A DNA stretch of 64,000 bases from PLanc-01 sp034678485 (lineage in GTDB: Bacteria; Planctomycetota; Phycisphaerae; Sedimentisphaerales; Anaerobacaceae), in the NCBI GenBank assembly GCA_034678485.1, contig JAXDBU010000043.1:1-64000 (forward strand), read 5' to 3'. The position numbers and the translations under genes are program-made. Each line of letters opens with the position of its first letter. Position 1 is the first letter of the stretch. Below the pieces are notes generated by a model that made no database searches, was not told the origin of the DNA, and worked only from the letters and a program-made list of their open reading frames with translations. This document shows positions 43,917 to 52,898 of the stretch, piece by piece.

Positions 43917-45085
43917 CAACGCACCCCTCCTATCTCGCCTTGGGTCCAGAGTTGGCCAAGGCGGTACTTCTGGAGCCATCCCTCAAGTGCCTGCCCGTCG
44001 AGACGTTTCATGGTTGTCTGCCCCTCCGACTTCTCACACACAACGACCGATTCCGGCTGGTCGCTAAACTCGTCGATGAGAATGTCCGAGTGGGTCGTTA
44101 CCACCAACTGGCTCCGCTCGGATGCAGCCTTCAGCAGGCGGGCAAGGGTCGGTATGATGTCCGGATGCAGCCCCAATTCGGGTTCCTCGATGCAAATCAA
44201 CGGGGGCGGGGAGGGATTGCACAAAACAGCCAACAGACAGAGATACCGGAGCGTGCCGTCCGAGAGACGCGTCGCGGGTACCGGGCTCACCAGACCAGTC
44301 TCATGAAAGAACACCTGGACGGTACCTCCCTCGACCGACACGTCATAGTCTTCAATGCCGCCATAGAGTTGCTTGAGATTGTCAAGGATGTTTCGCTTGG
44401 CGCCGGGATCCCGGCGTAGTCGGTTCAGTACCAGTCCAAGGTTGCCGCAATCCGACTCCAGGAAATCGTTGGTCTGATCGGCCTTCTGTGGCTGGCGCGG
44501 CACCGTGAATCGGCCGAAGGACCACTCCCGATACTGACGAATCCGTGCATAGACCTGCCCGAGATATGTGATCTCGGGATACTGATCGGGGTCCTTTCGC
44601 TGAGAGAGAATGGACTCATCGCGAGACGCGTCCTCTCGCCGGATTCTACGCTCCTGTTGCCCCGGAACACCCAGGATAGGATGCCCCTGCTGGAAGCGGT
44701 AGTAGAAGTACGGCGTTTCAGATCGGTCAGGTGCGCCGCTCTCGATCTGCTCGTCGACAAGCTCGAACTTCTGTGATGACTCCGTAAACCAAATGGCGTG
44801 ATGCAACGGTTGCTTGCCCGCAGGATTCTCCACTGTGACATCGAGCATCGCCGTGGTTCCAGGCGTGCCTGTACCCTTCCAGATCCAGTCCCGGATTCCG
44901 CCTCCGTCGCGGACGGGTGCTGCGAGATGTGTCGGTGCTGCGCGGAGCAGGCTGATGGCCTCCAACAGATTCGATTTGCCCGACCCGTTCGGGCCGATCA
45001 GGACGTTCAGTGGACGAAGTTCCAAAGGAGTGCTCTGAGGACCGAAAGACAACAGGTTCGTGGCCTTGATCTCACGCAGCAGCAT
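43913..45085 (-). CDS. AAA15/RecF-type ATPase (candidate defence ATPase)
   Basis: A 390-residue SMC/RecF-like ATPase. Walker A is GPNGSGKS (residues 31-38), the ABC-like signature is in RLSDGTLRYLCLL, Walker B is LICIEEPELGLHPD and the H-loop is VVTTHSDIL. The central insert is coiled and poorly conserved. Proteins of this class often act with a small nuclease or Toprim partner in phage defence. The ATG at 45085 has AAGAGGAGTG upstream, far better than upstream in-frame starts. It lies 38 bases after recJ on the same strand and overlaps the DUF4276 gene. Confidence 0.85.
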   Translation of the reverse strand: MLLREIKATNLLSFGPQSTPLELRPLNVLIGPNGSGKSNLLEAISLLRAAPTHLAAPVRDGGGIRDWIWKGTGTPGTTAMLDVTVENPAGKQPLHHAIWFTESSQKFELVDEQIESGAPDRSETPYFYYRFQQGHPILGVPGQQERRIRREDASRDESILSQRKDPDQYPEITYLGQVYARIRQYREWSFGRFTVPRQPQKADQTNDFLESDCGNLGLVLNRLRRDPGAKRNILDNLKQLYGGIEDYDVSVEGGTVQVFFHETGLVSPVPATRLSDGTLRYLCLLAVLCNPSPPPLICIEEPELGLHPDIIPTLARLLKAASERSQLVVTTHSDILIDEFSDQPESVVVCEKSEGQTTMKRLDGQALEGWLQKYRLGQLWTQGEIGGVRW

Positions 45086-45123
45086 ATTCTCACTCCTCTT
45101 GGCATCCTCGCAATTGCCGACGA

Positions 45124-46893
45124 TCATTCGAACTGAATATCCACCGCGATGAACTCGACGGTGGTGTTGCCGTTGTAGTGGTTGAGCTGGGCTTCGTAGG
45201 CGATGTTGAAGTACTCGTTGTCGATGAGCTTCTTTTCGAGCCCGCCCATGCGAAAACCCACGCAGCGGATGGTCGCGGTGTTGTCGGTGATGGCGAACTG
45301 GAGGTGGTCGTTGGTCGAGCCGCACCGTTTGGGGGGAGCAGCCAGTCGGACGCCCTTCGTTGCGAACACGGGTTTCGGGTTGCCCTCGCCGAACGGTCCG
45401 AGCATATCGAGCTGATGGACGACGTCCCTCGTGAACTGCCGCAACGGCGCCAGCGCGTCGATGTGCATCTTCGCGACCACGTCTTCTTCGCGGAGATTGT
45501 TCACGGCGTAGGTCTCGAAGTCCGCCGCAAAGGCTTCGATCTTCTCCGGCGGCATGGTCAACCCCGCCGCCATCTTGTGACCGCCGAAGCTGGCCAGGTG
45601 CGAGGAGCAGGCCTCGATGGCGCTGAGCACGCAGAAGCCCGGGATGGAGCGGGCGGAGCCCTGGGCCACGCCGTTCTCGTTCACCGACGCGTTGATCATG
45701 ATCGCAGGACGGAAGAACCGGTCCACGAGCCGGGAGGCGACGATGCCCAGGACACCCGTGTGCCAACCCTCGGCGGCCAGGACGATGCTCCGCCGGTCCG
45801 GGTGGTTCAGACCCCGCTCGACGACGATCTCACAGGCCTGCTTGAGCATCTTGCGCTCGCACTGCTGCCGCTGGGTGTTCTGGTCCTTGAGGTAGTCGGC
45901 GATCTGCATGGCCCGCAGCTCGCTCGTGCTGGTGAGCAGCTCGACCGCCAGTCTCGCGTGTCCCATCCGGCCGGCCGCGTTGAGCACGGGCGCCAGGCGA
46001 AAGCCGATCGCGCAGCTATCGACGCCCTTGCCCGCCAGTCCGGCCGACTGGATCAGAGCCCGCAGGCCGCACAGCTTGCTGTCGGGTACTGCCTGGAGTC
46101 CGAACCGCGTCAGCACGCGGTTCTCGCCGCGGAGATCCACCACGTCCGCGACCGTGCCGATGGCTGCCAGGGTCGTCGCGTTGAGCATGAACTCGCGGAG
46201 TTTGGGCTCGAGACGCGGGCCGTGGCTGAACTCCTCCGCCACCGCCCAGGCGAGCTTGTAGGCCACCAGGGCGCCTGCGGAGTCCTGGTTCGGATAGGAA
46301 GGGTCCAGCGCCGGGTGAAGAACGGCGACCGCGCGGGGCAGCTCCAGTCCCGGCTGGTGATGGTCGGTGACGATCAAGTCCAGGCCGAGTTGTGCGGCCA
46401 ACTCGGCGGCGGCCAAGGCGGAGATTCCGCAATCGACGGTGATCAGCAGGCGGGTGCCTACCTCGGCCAGCGAACGCACCGCGTCGGCGTTGAGACCGTA
46501 GCCCTCGTCGATCCGGTGGGGGATGTAGTAATCGACCTGGGCGCCGAGTAGCGTCAGGAGTTCCCAGAGGATCGAGACGCCCGTGATGCCGTCGACGTCA
46601 TAGTCGCCGTAGACGGTGATCTTCTCTTTCTTCTCGATCGCTTGCCTCAGGCGGGCGACGGCCGGCGCGATCCCCGGCATTTGCGCCGGTCGGATCAGCT
46701 CGGTCAGCTTAGGCTGCAGGAAGATGCTGCCTTCACGAGGTTCGGTGACTCCCCGATTGATGAGGATCTGCGCGATCAGCGGGGAGATCTTCAACGAGTT
46801 GGCGAGTTGCTCCGTGTGTTTGTCCGCCGGCGGGATGACCCACTCGGTCTTCTGCGTCCCCGCAGGAGACGGCATTTGTTTTGTGTAGCTCAT
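45124..46893 (-). CDS. recJ: Single-strand DNA exonuclease RecJ
   Basis: A 589-residue DHH-family 5'-3' exonuclease of recombination and mismatch repair. It shows GDYDVDGITG, the DHH motif in VTDHHQPG, AAIGTVADVVDL, the DHHA1 signature GGHKMAAGLT and the C-terminal OB-like domain. The size is normal. A promoter lies just upstream. The ATPase/DUF4276 pair follows at 38 bases and may be cotranscribed. Confidence 0.95.
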   Translation of the reverse strand: MSYTKQMPSPAGTQKTEWVIPPADKHTEQLANSLKISPLIAQILINRGVTEPREGSIFLQPKLTELIRPAQMPGIAPAVARLRQAIEKKEKITVYGDYDVDGITGVSILWELLTLLGAQVDYYIPHRIDEGYGLNADAVRSLAEVGTRLLITVDCGISALAAAELAAQLGLDLIVTDHHQPGLELPRAVAVLHPALDPSYPNQDSAGALVAYKLAWAVAEEFSHGPRLEPKLREFMLNATTLAAIGTVADVVDLRGENRVLTRFGLQAVPDSKLCGLRALIQSAGLAGKGVDSCAIGFRLAPVLNAAGRMGHARLAVELLTSTSELRAMQIADYLKDQNTQRQQCERKMLKQACEIVVERGLNHPDRRSIVLAAEGWHTGVLGIVASRLVDRFFRPAIMINASVNENGVAQGSARSIPGFCVLSAIEACSSHLASFGGHKMAAGLTMPPEKIEAFAADFETYAVNNLREEDVVAKMHIDALAPLRQFTRDVVHQLDMLGPFGEGNPKPVFATKGVRLAAPPKRCGSTNDHLQFAITDNTATIRCVGFRMGGLEKKLIDNEYFNIAYEAQLNHYNGNTTVEFIAVDIQFE

Positions 46894-46926
46894 GCCTGCG
46901 TTCCAATAAGCCGTGCCAAAGCACTC

Positions 46927-46956
46927 TTTATATCAGACGATGGCACGCGGTTGCAA
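46927..46956 (-). promoter_or_regulatory. Probable recJ promoter
   Basis: On the minus strand TTGCAA (46951-46956) and TATAAA (46927-46932) are 18 bases apart, about 33 bases before the recJ ATG. Confidence 0.5.
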
Positions 46957-47041
46957 GGCTTCCCTGGGTGCGAGTCCGCAAGGGGGTGCGTGACCGCATC
47001 TGCGCGCGTGCAATAGGCGTTCATGGAAACCCCGAAATGTC

Positions 47042-47174
47042 ATTCCCGCGCAAGCGGGAATCCACTCCCCCGGTCGCGCCCAGTCCCGTGGTTCCTGGAT
47101 TCCTGCTTAACGCAAGAATCCAGGCACCGTGGTATGCGATGTGTCCCAGGAACTGGACTCCCGCCCCCGGCGGG
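47042..47174. repeat. Cluster of three REP-like palindromes
   Basis: ATTCCCGC-gcaa-GCGGGAAT (47042-47061), CTGGATTC...GAATCCAG (47095-47123, with an inner TGC/GCA) and CCCGCC-ccc-GGCGGG (47160-47174). The first two carry the 'cattcccgcg..cgggaatcca' and 'ctggattcctgc' words typical of dispersed intergenic repeats in many bacteria. Confidence 0.65.
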
Positions 47175-47288
47175 ACCGATGCGCCGGCGGGCGCGTCGCT
47201 GCCAGTCATGAGGAAAGCGAACGATCCATGTGAGACTGGGGAAGATGGGGGATGTTTGCGGCGCGGAGGATTTGTCGCAGGAGATTCG

Positions 47289-47819
47289 CTACTGGCAATC
47301 GGTCGGCAGGTACACCGATTTGGTGGGGATGTGGAGCTTTCTGCACAGGGCCTCCAGGAGCATCTCCAGCCGCTTCAGTTGATAGTCGGTGGGCAGGGTG
47401 TTCACGCCGTCGCCGATCAGGCAGATGCGGATGGTCTTGTCCGAACCTTGCCAGGTTCGACCGGGCCGGATCGACCATTGCTTCTGCCACAGGTCGGTCG
47501 CCTGAATCTCTCCGTCCTTGCCGCCGGCGCCGTTGCAGACGACGAAGTGAGTATTCGTATCGATCCCGGCGACGGGCTGTTGCAGGCCGCCGCTCCTGGT
47601 CCCGCTGAAGAAGATCTCGATACTGGTCCAGCGATTGGGCGCCTGGCAGGCCTTCGACAGCACGGCTTGATCCACCGAGGTGAGCTGGTAGTACGCGGAC
47701 AGGCAGAAGGGTCCGGCGGATGGGTGGTTGTTGCCCAGGACCATCAAGACGAACGCGCCAACCGTCATGGAAACCAACAACGCGCCTAAGACCTTCACTA
47801 CCCTGGGCTGGTTCGACAT
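47289..47819 (-). CDS. Membrane-anchored PGRP/amidase-like protein lacking zinc ligands
   Basis: A 176-residue protein with one N-terminal membrane helix (about 9-31). The rest resembles the peptidoglycan-recognition / amidase_2 fold: THFVVCNGAGGKDGEIQATDLWQKQ, IRICLIGDG, LPTDYQLKRLEMLLEALCRKLHIPTKSVY. At the first strand, where active amidases have His-His, it reads IEIFFSG, and the last zinc position reads PTDCQ. So it probably binds or senses cell-wall or sugar ligands without cutting them. Start ATG at 47819. No operon partner is apparent. Confidence 0.65.
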   Translation of the reverse strand: MSNQPRVVKVLGALLVSMTVGAFVLMVLGNNHPSAGPFCLSAYYQLTSVDQAVLSKACQAPNRWTSIEIFFSGTRSGGLQQPVAGIDTNTHFVVCNGAGGKDGEIQATDLWQKQWSIRPGRTWQGSDKTIRICLIGDGVNTLPTDYQLKRLEMLLEALCRKLHIPTKSVYLPTDCQ

Positions 47820-48173
47820 AAGCCAGTCGTCCCTTCACGACCCTGCCGCCTGTGAAGCTGCATCACACATGCAAACTGGGACCTCACAGCGGAGCGTACT
47901 GTTATACCCTGTTTCATCGGCAGCCGTCAGTATGCGACTCCAGATTTTATGCAGAATGTCACACGAGTCCGCAAGTTTTTTTCTGTGCGGCGGGTTCTCG
48001 CGACCGTTCGGGAGTCGTCTTGGCTCGGGCCATCCGAAATTCGCAGTTTTTTAGGTCCGTAATTGCCGGGCGCCAGCACCTTGACCGCCGGTGAGAGTCC
48101 CGCTATATTCGCGGCGGTCTCATAATCGTATCGGGTCAGTTCCTGACGTCGACCGCGAGCAGAAAGGGAACCG
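47820..48173. other. Divergent intergenic region
   Basis: About 350 bases with no gene. It has the DUF4954 promoter (48081-48109). On the minus strand a weaker CTGACG (47925-47930) / TATAAC (47901-47906) pair at 18 bases may serve the PGRP-like gene. A T7 run at 47974-47980 lacks a clear stem. Confidence 0.45.
48081..48109 (+). promoter_or_regulatory. Sigma-70-type promoter of the DUF4954-nagB operon
   Basis: TTGACC (48081-48086) and TATATT (48104-48109) are 17 bases apart; the leader to the ATG at 48174 is about 58 bases. Confidence 0.7.
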
Positions 48174-50174
48174 ATGGAAACTCAGTGGCGGATCATCTCG
48201 ACGGCCGAGATCGCTCGATTATCAGAACAAGGATGCACCTGCGACGACTGGTCCCGCGTGCAGGTCGCCCAGGGGTTCCGGGCCGACCGGGTTCAGACCA
48301 CGCACTTCTCCGGGGATATCCGCCTCGGCGTCTTCGAGAAAGAAATCCCGTTCTTCGGCGGCGTCGCCAGGCCGGCCGGCATCCGACAGGCTACGATCCA
48401 CAACTGCACCATCGGCGACAACGTCTACATCTCGACGGTCCGCAATTATATCGCCAACTACGTCATCGAGGACGATGTCGTCATCGACAACATCGACCTG
48501 CTGGCGGTCGAGGGCGAGAGCTCCTTTGGAAACGGGACCCTGGTGCCTGTGGTCAACGAGGCGGGCGGCCGGGAGATCCCGATCTACGACCGCCTCAGCG
48601 CCCATACGGCCTACGTGCTGGCCTTCTATCGGCATCGGTCGAAGGTGATCGCGAAGCTCACCGCCATGATCGCAGACTACACGTCCTCGGTGCGGTCCAC
48701 CATGGGACGAGTCGCCCGAGGGGCGAGGATCATGAACTCGCGCGTGCTCAAGAACGTCCGGATCGGTTCGGCGGTCGTGATCGAGGGCGCCAACCGGCTC
48801 GAGAACGGCTCGATCAACAGTTCCATGGAAGACCCCGTCTACATCGGGCCGGGCGTCTACGCCGACGATTTTATCGTCGCCAGCGGGTCCAAGATCACCG
48901 ACGGTGCGATCATCTGCCACTGCTTCATCGGGCAGGGCTGCGTCCTGGCCAAGCAGTACTCCGCGGAGAACTCCGTCTTCTTCGCCAATTGCGGCGGCTT
49001 CCACGGCGAGGCCTGCGCCATCTTCGCCGGCCCTTATACCGTCACGCACCACAAGTCCACGCTCCTGATCGCCGGCCTGTTCTCTTTCCTCAACGCCGGC
49101 AGCGGCACCAACCAGAGCAACCACATGTACAAGCTCGGGCCCGTCCACCAGGGGGTCGTCGAGCGAGGCTCCAAGACCGGCAGCGACTCCTACATGCTCT
49201 GGCCCGCCAAGGTCGGCGCGTTCACCGTGGTCATGGGGCGCCACTACCGCAACTCGGACACCTCGGACCTGCCGTTCTCCTATCTGATCGAGCACGAAGA
49301 CGAGAGCGTGCTGGCCCCCGGCGTGAACCTCCGCAGCGTCGGAACCGTCCGCGACGCCCGCAAGTGGCCGCAACGAGACCGACGCAAGGACCCGATGAAG
49401 CTGGACCACATCAACTTCAAGCTCCTGAGTCCTTATACGGTCCAGAAGATGATCAACGGACGCGACCTGCTGCACAGGCTCAAGGCAGCCGCGGGCGCGA
49501 CCTCCGACTACTTCATCTATCAAAGCGTCAAGATTCCCAAGCACGCACTGGAGCGGGGCATCGGCCTGTATGAGCTCGGAATCGACAAGTACATCGGAAA
49601 CTGCCTGCTCAAGAGGCTCGAGGACAAGCGATTTGCCGGCATGGAGGAGCTCCGGGCCGCCCTGCGCCCCACCATCGGGATCGGCCTGGGCAAGTGGGTC
49701 GATCTGGCCGGTATGCTCGCGCCGGAGGAGGTCGTGCTGAAGCTGCTCGACGATGTCGAGACCGGCTCCGTCCGGTCTTTGGATGAACTGGGCGCCCGAT
49801 TCGCCTCCATGCACGAGAACTACGCGGAGTTCGAGTGGACGTGGGCGGCCAGGGTTATCGAGCGCCAGTTGGGCAAGACTATCGGGGAGATCGCGCCCGC
49901 AGACATCGTGGAACTGACGAACCGGTGGGAGAAGGCGGTCGTGGAGCTCGACCGCCTGCTGTCCGAGGATGCGAAGAAGGAATTCTCGGCGACCGTCCAG
50001 ACCGGGTTCGGCATCGACGGCGACGACGCGGCTCGGCAGGGCGACTTCGCGACGGTGCGCGGCACGTTCGAAGCCGACGGGTTCGTCGGGGAGATTCGCA
50101 AACATATCGCGAGCAAGACCGCCCTCGCCAAGGAGCTGTTGAGTCGAATCGAGCCCTTGCAGATCGGTGCGTGA
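48174..50174 (+). CDS. DUF4954 family left-handed beta-helix protein
   Basis: A 666-residue protein of the DUF4954 type. Residues about 55-390 show hexapeptide-like strands (ATIHNCTIGDNVYIS, VIEDDVVIDNID, GARIMNSRVLKNVRIGSAVVIEG, GAIICHCFIGQGCVL) expected of a left-handed beta-helix, as in sugar-nucleotide acyl- or nucleotidyltransferases. A helical C-terminal half (about 400-666) follows. No catalytic residues can be named. nagB follows 83 bases later on the same strand, suggesting a role in amino-sugar metabolism. Reads AAAGGGAACC before the ATG. Confidence 0.8.
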   Translation: METQWRIISTAEIARLSEQGCTCDDWSRVQVAQGFRADRVQTTHFSGDIRLGVFEKEIPFFGGVARPAGIRQATIHNCTIGDNVYISTVRNYIANYVIEDDVVIDNIDLLAVEGESSFGNGTLVPVVNEAGGREIPIYDRLSAHTAYVLAFYRHRSKVIAKLTAMIADYTSSVRSTMGRVARGARIMNSRVLKNVRIGSAVVIEGANRLENGSINSSMEDPVYIGPGVYADDFIVASGSKITDGAIICHCFIGQGCVLAKQYSAENSVFFANCGGFHGEACAIFAGPYTVTHHKSTLLIAGLFSFLNAGSGTNQSNHMYKLGPVHQGVVERGSKTGSDSYMLWPAKVGAFTVVMGRHYRNSDTSDLPFSYLIEHEDESVLAPGVNLRSVGTVRDARKWPQRDRRKDPMKLDHINFKLLSPYTVQKMINGRDLLHRLKAAAGATSDYFIYQSVKIPKHALERGIGLYELGIDKYIGNCLLKRLEDKRFAGMEELRAALRPTIGIGLGKWVDLAGMLAPEEVVLKLLDDVETGSVRSLDELGARFASMHENYAEFEWTWAARVIERQLGKTIGEIAPADIVELTNRWEKAVVELDRLLSEDAKKEFSATVQTGFGIDGDDAARQGDFATVRGTFEADGFVGEIRKHIASKTALAKELLSRIEPLQIGA

Positions 50175-50257
50175 CGAGAGCAAGAACCTTCAAATGTGGA
50201 TTGCCGGATCGTGAAGCCGGCGCCGATGGAATACTTTCCGAAAAGAGAGGATCGACC

Positions 50258-51070
50258 ATGAGAGTGATCATCCAGCCGAACTATGAAAGAGCTTCCCGGT
50301 GGGCCGCCAATTACGTCGCCCGCAAGATCCTGGATTTTGCGCCGGCCTTGGACAAGCCGTTTGTTCTGGGTCTGCCGACCGGGTCGTCACCCATCGGCAT
50401 GTACCGGGAACTGGCTGCGATGAACAAGGCCGGCAAACTGTCATTCGAGCACGTTATCACGTTCAACATGGATGAGTACGTGGGCCTGCCGCAGGACCAT
50501 CCGGAGAGCTACCATTCGTTCATGTGGCGCAACTTCTTCGGCCACATCGACATCCCCAAGAGGAATGTGAATATCCTCGACGGGAACGCTCCGGACCTTG
50601 CCGTGGAGTGCGCGGAATACGAGGACCGCATCCGCCAGGTGGGCGGCATCCGCCTGTTCGTGGGCGGCATCGGGGCCGACGGGCACATCGCGTTCAACGA
50701 GCCGGGCTCGTCGCTGGCCTCCCGCACGCGCCAGGTGCGACTGACTCAGGACACGCGGATCGTCAACGGTCGCTTCTTCGACAACGATCCGAGCAAGGTC
50801 CCCGAGACGGCGTTGAGCGTCGGGGTCGGCACGGTCATGGACGCCGATGAGGTGATCATCATCGTCAGCGGCGCAAACAAAGCCCGCGCCTTGCGTCACG
50901 CCATCGAAGAAGGCGTCAATCACATGTGGACGATCAGCGCCCTGCAGATGCACCCCAACGGCATCATCGTTTGTGACGAGGATGCAACGCTCGAGCTGCG
51001 GGTCGGTACGGTCAAGTACTTCAAGGATGTGGAGGCTGTGACCCTGGACCCGGCCTCCCTCCTGGCCTGA
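50258..51070 (+). CDS. nagB: Glucosamine-6-phosphate deaminase NagB
   Basis: A 270-residue enzyme that converts glucosamine-6-phosphate to fructose-6-phosphate and ammonia. Family marks are GLPTGSSPIGMY, FNMDEYVGL, VGGIGADGHIAFNEPGSSL and the C-terminal allosteric-type segment (SALQMHPNGIIVCDEDAT). GAGAGG precedes the ATG. Its operon partner is DUF4954. It links amino-sugar use or turnover of wall precursors to glycolysis. Confidence 0.95.
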   Translation: MRVIIQPNYERASRWAANYVARKILDFAPALDKPFVLGLPTGSSPIGMYRELAAMNKAGKLSFEHVITFNMDEYVGLPQDHPESYHSFMWRNFFGHIDIPKRNVNILDGNAPDLAVECAEYEDRIRQVGGIRLFVGGIGADGHIAFNEPGSSLASRTRQVRLTQDTRIVNGRFFDNDPSKVPETALSVGVGTVMDADEVIIIVSGANKARALRHAIEEGVNHMWTISALQMHPNGIIVCDEDATLELRVGTVKYFKDVEAVTLDPASLLA

Positions 51071-51111
51071 TCGAACGATAGCCGAGTTCATGTCACGGTT
51101 GCTGAACGAAG

Positions 51112-51141
51112 CAGGGGATTTCACGGTTGTGAAATCCCCTG
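51112..51141. terminator. Bidirectional hairpin between nagB and the isomerase gene
   Basis: A perfect 13-bp stem (CAGGGGATTTCAC / GTGAAATCCCCTG) with loop GGTT lies between two convergent genes. The following T-runs are poor (TTGAAT on the plus side), so it may stop transcription inefficiently in both directions. Confidence 0.65.
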
Positions 51142-51179
51142 TTGAATACACACTCCGGCGGTCCGGACAAGCCCGTGTT

Positions 51180-52391
51180 CTACCCTTTGTTAGGGTCTGT
51201 CGTTGCCGCGACGGGCTCGGGCCGAGTCTGAACCTGATTGGCATCCGCCTGCACCGGAGCGGCGGGGGGACGCATCGGCATCATGTCGCCGGCGGCATAC
51301 GCGATGGTGGCCTTCTGCCGAAGCGACTCGATGTAGTTGCCGAGCGCCTTCTGCCGCTTGGCGGCCTTGAGGTTCTCGATGATCCGATCTTTGGCCGCAG
51401 CGAACGTGATGGTGTTGGGGTCCGTGTGGCCGGTCACTTGGATGATATGGTACCCGAACTGCGTCTCGACCAGGTCGCTGATCTCGCCGACCTTCATGGC
51501 AAACGCGGCGTCCTCGAACGGCTTGGCCCATTCGCCGCGAGGGTAGAATCCCAGGTCGCCGCCATTGGCTGCGGACGGACAAGAAGAGTTCTCCTTGGCC
51601 ACCGTCGCGAAGTCGGCGCCTTCCTTCACCTGCTTGAGCAGTCTCTCCGCCTTCTCACGGGCCTGGGCCTTCACCTGGTTGGCGTCGGCACTCGCGTCCG
51701 TCGGCTCCGTCGAGATCAGGATGTGACTGGCCCGAACCTGCTCGGGGACCTTGAATTCATCGGGATTGCCCTCGTAGAACTTCCGGGCTTCCTCCTCCGT
51801 CGTCTGGATGGCGTCGCCCACCTTGGTTTCGAGGAGCTGGGAATACTTCATGTTCCGCGCCAGGAAGGCCTTCATTGTGTCGAAGGAGATGCCCTGGGCC
51901 TCGAGTCTTGTTTTGTACTCTTCGAGCGTCACGGGTGGGTTCTCGGCGGCGAGCTGTTTGGTGATCTCCGCGATGGCCTGATCCACGGTGATGTCAATCC
52001 CCGCCCGCTTGGCCTCCTCGTCAAGGAGCTCCTCGATCACCAGCTCATTGACGGCCAGTTGCATCGCCTGCTTCTCCTGTTGGGCCGCGAGCTGAGGGGA
52101 TTGGGCGGCGAGTTTCTCCAACTGGGCTCCCCACTTGTCCTGCACCCGCTGTCTGACCTGGCTTTCCATGATCGAGGTGCCATTGACGGTCGCCATGACC
52201 TTGTCCGGCTGTGGTGTTTCCACGTCCTTCGGGGCGACCGCCTGCGGTGTCTGCCCGCTGGACGGGGCGTTTGCATCAGGCGCCTCGGGTGCTTGCTTCC
52301 GACAGCCTGCCCCACAAATCGCCAGCAGAACAACAGAGAGACCGGCGACCGTCGCAACACGACGGACCGACCCAGCAACGACTTTCTTCAT
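51180..52391 (-). CDS. Lipoprotein parvulin-type peptidyl-prolyl isomerase (SurA/PrsA-like)
   Basis: A 403-residue exported folding factor. The signal peptide ends in a lipobox (ICGAGC, Cys at about 30), so it should be lipid-anchored. An acidic/Pro linker precedes a SurA-type chaperone region (about 65-205: VNGTSIMESQVRQRV ... LVIEELLDEEAKRAG) and a parvulin domain (about 215-335: RASHILIS, GGDLGFYPRGEWAKPFEDAAFAM, ETQFGYHIIQV). The tail is rich in Pro, Ala and Thr. GGAG precedes the ATG. It acts on envelope proteins outside the inner membrane. Confidence 0.9.
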   Translation of the reverse strand: MKKVVAGSVRRVATVAGLSVVLLAICGAGCRKQAPEAPDANAPSSGQTPQAVAPKDVETPQPDKVMATVNGTSIMESQVRQRVQDKWGAQLEKLAAQSPQLAAQQEKQAMQLAVNELVIEELLDEEAKRAGIDITVDQAIAEITKQLAAENPPVTLEEYKTRLEAQGISFDTMKAFLARNMKYSQLLETKVGDAIQTTEEEARKFYEGNPDEFKVPEQVRASHILISTEPTDASADANQVKAQAREKAERLLKQVKEGADFATVAKENSSCPSAANGGDLGFYPRGEWAKPFEDAAFAMKVGEISDLVETQFGYHIIQVTGHTDPNTITFAAAKDRIIENLKAAKRQKALGNYIESLRQKATIAYAAGDMMPMRPPAAPVQADANQVQTRPEPVAATTDPNKG

Positions 52392-52636
52392 GATGATGCT
52401 CCGATAGAAGGTTGGTCAATTGGGCCCCCCAAGGCGATTGGCTGCTACCGGGCCCTTTCCAGGCGGAACGACAATCGGTCCCACGCCCACTGGAGGCAAT
52501 AACGGCATCATTATTCCAGTCGGCACGTCCGGCGTCAACTAATTCGCCGTCGAGGTGCCCAGGCGCCTCCGACGGGGAACGCCGCACATGGCAGAGCATT
52601 CGCGCCTCAAGTCCATCGGCCCAAAGCACGATGGAC

Positions 52637-52665
52637 TTGATGATGCCGCCGGGGTGGAGTATATT
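52637..52665 (+). promoter_or_regulatory. Promoter of tRNA-Thr
   Basis: TTGATG (52637-52642) and TATATT (52660-52665) are 17 bases apart, about 37 bases before the tRNA 5' end counted from the expected start. Confidence 0.55.
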
Positions 52666-52708
52666 CCGTACAGCGGGCCGCACGGGCGAATGCCGGGGCG
52701 GTCCGGAC

Positions 52709-52780
52709 GCCAACGTAGCTCAACGGTAGAGCTCTGGTTTTGTAAACCAGGGGTTGTGGGTTCGAATCCCACCGTTGGCT
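52709..52780 (+). tRNA. tRNA-Thr (anticodon TGT)
   Basis: Full cloverleaf: acceptor GCCAACG/CGTTGGC, D arm TAGCTCAACGGTAGA, anticodon stem CTGGT/ACCAG with loop TTTGTAA (anticodon TGT, reading ACA), T arm GTGGGTTCGAATCCCAC, discriminator T. CCA is not encoded. Confidence 0.94.
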
Positions 52781-52898
52781 TTCAAAACCGCGTTCTTCAC
52801 AGCGCCAGTGGGGGGCATGTGTCCACCTGAGTCCATGCCTGTCCGAGGTTTTCCGCATTCACGCGCCAAGCAGGACGCCAAGTCGCCTCCCGCCTCGG

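Larger units (their letters stand above)
46894..47288. other. Gene-free region with palindromic repeats
   Basis: About 395 bases between divergently placed gene ends and starts. It contains the recJ promoter and the repeat cluster described next; no gene is supported in any frame. Confidence 0.5.

Noticed and set aside
47289..47819. Active N-acetylmuramoyl-L-alanine amidase
   Set aside because: The fold looks similar but the zinc-binding His pair is replaced by Phe-Phe.
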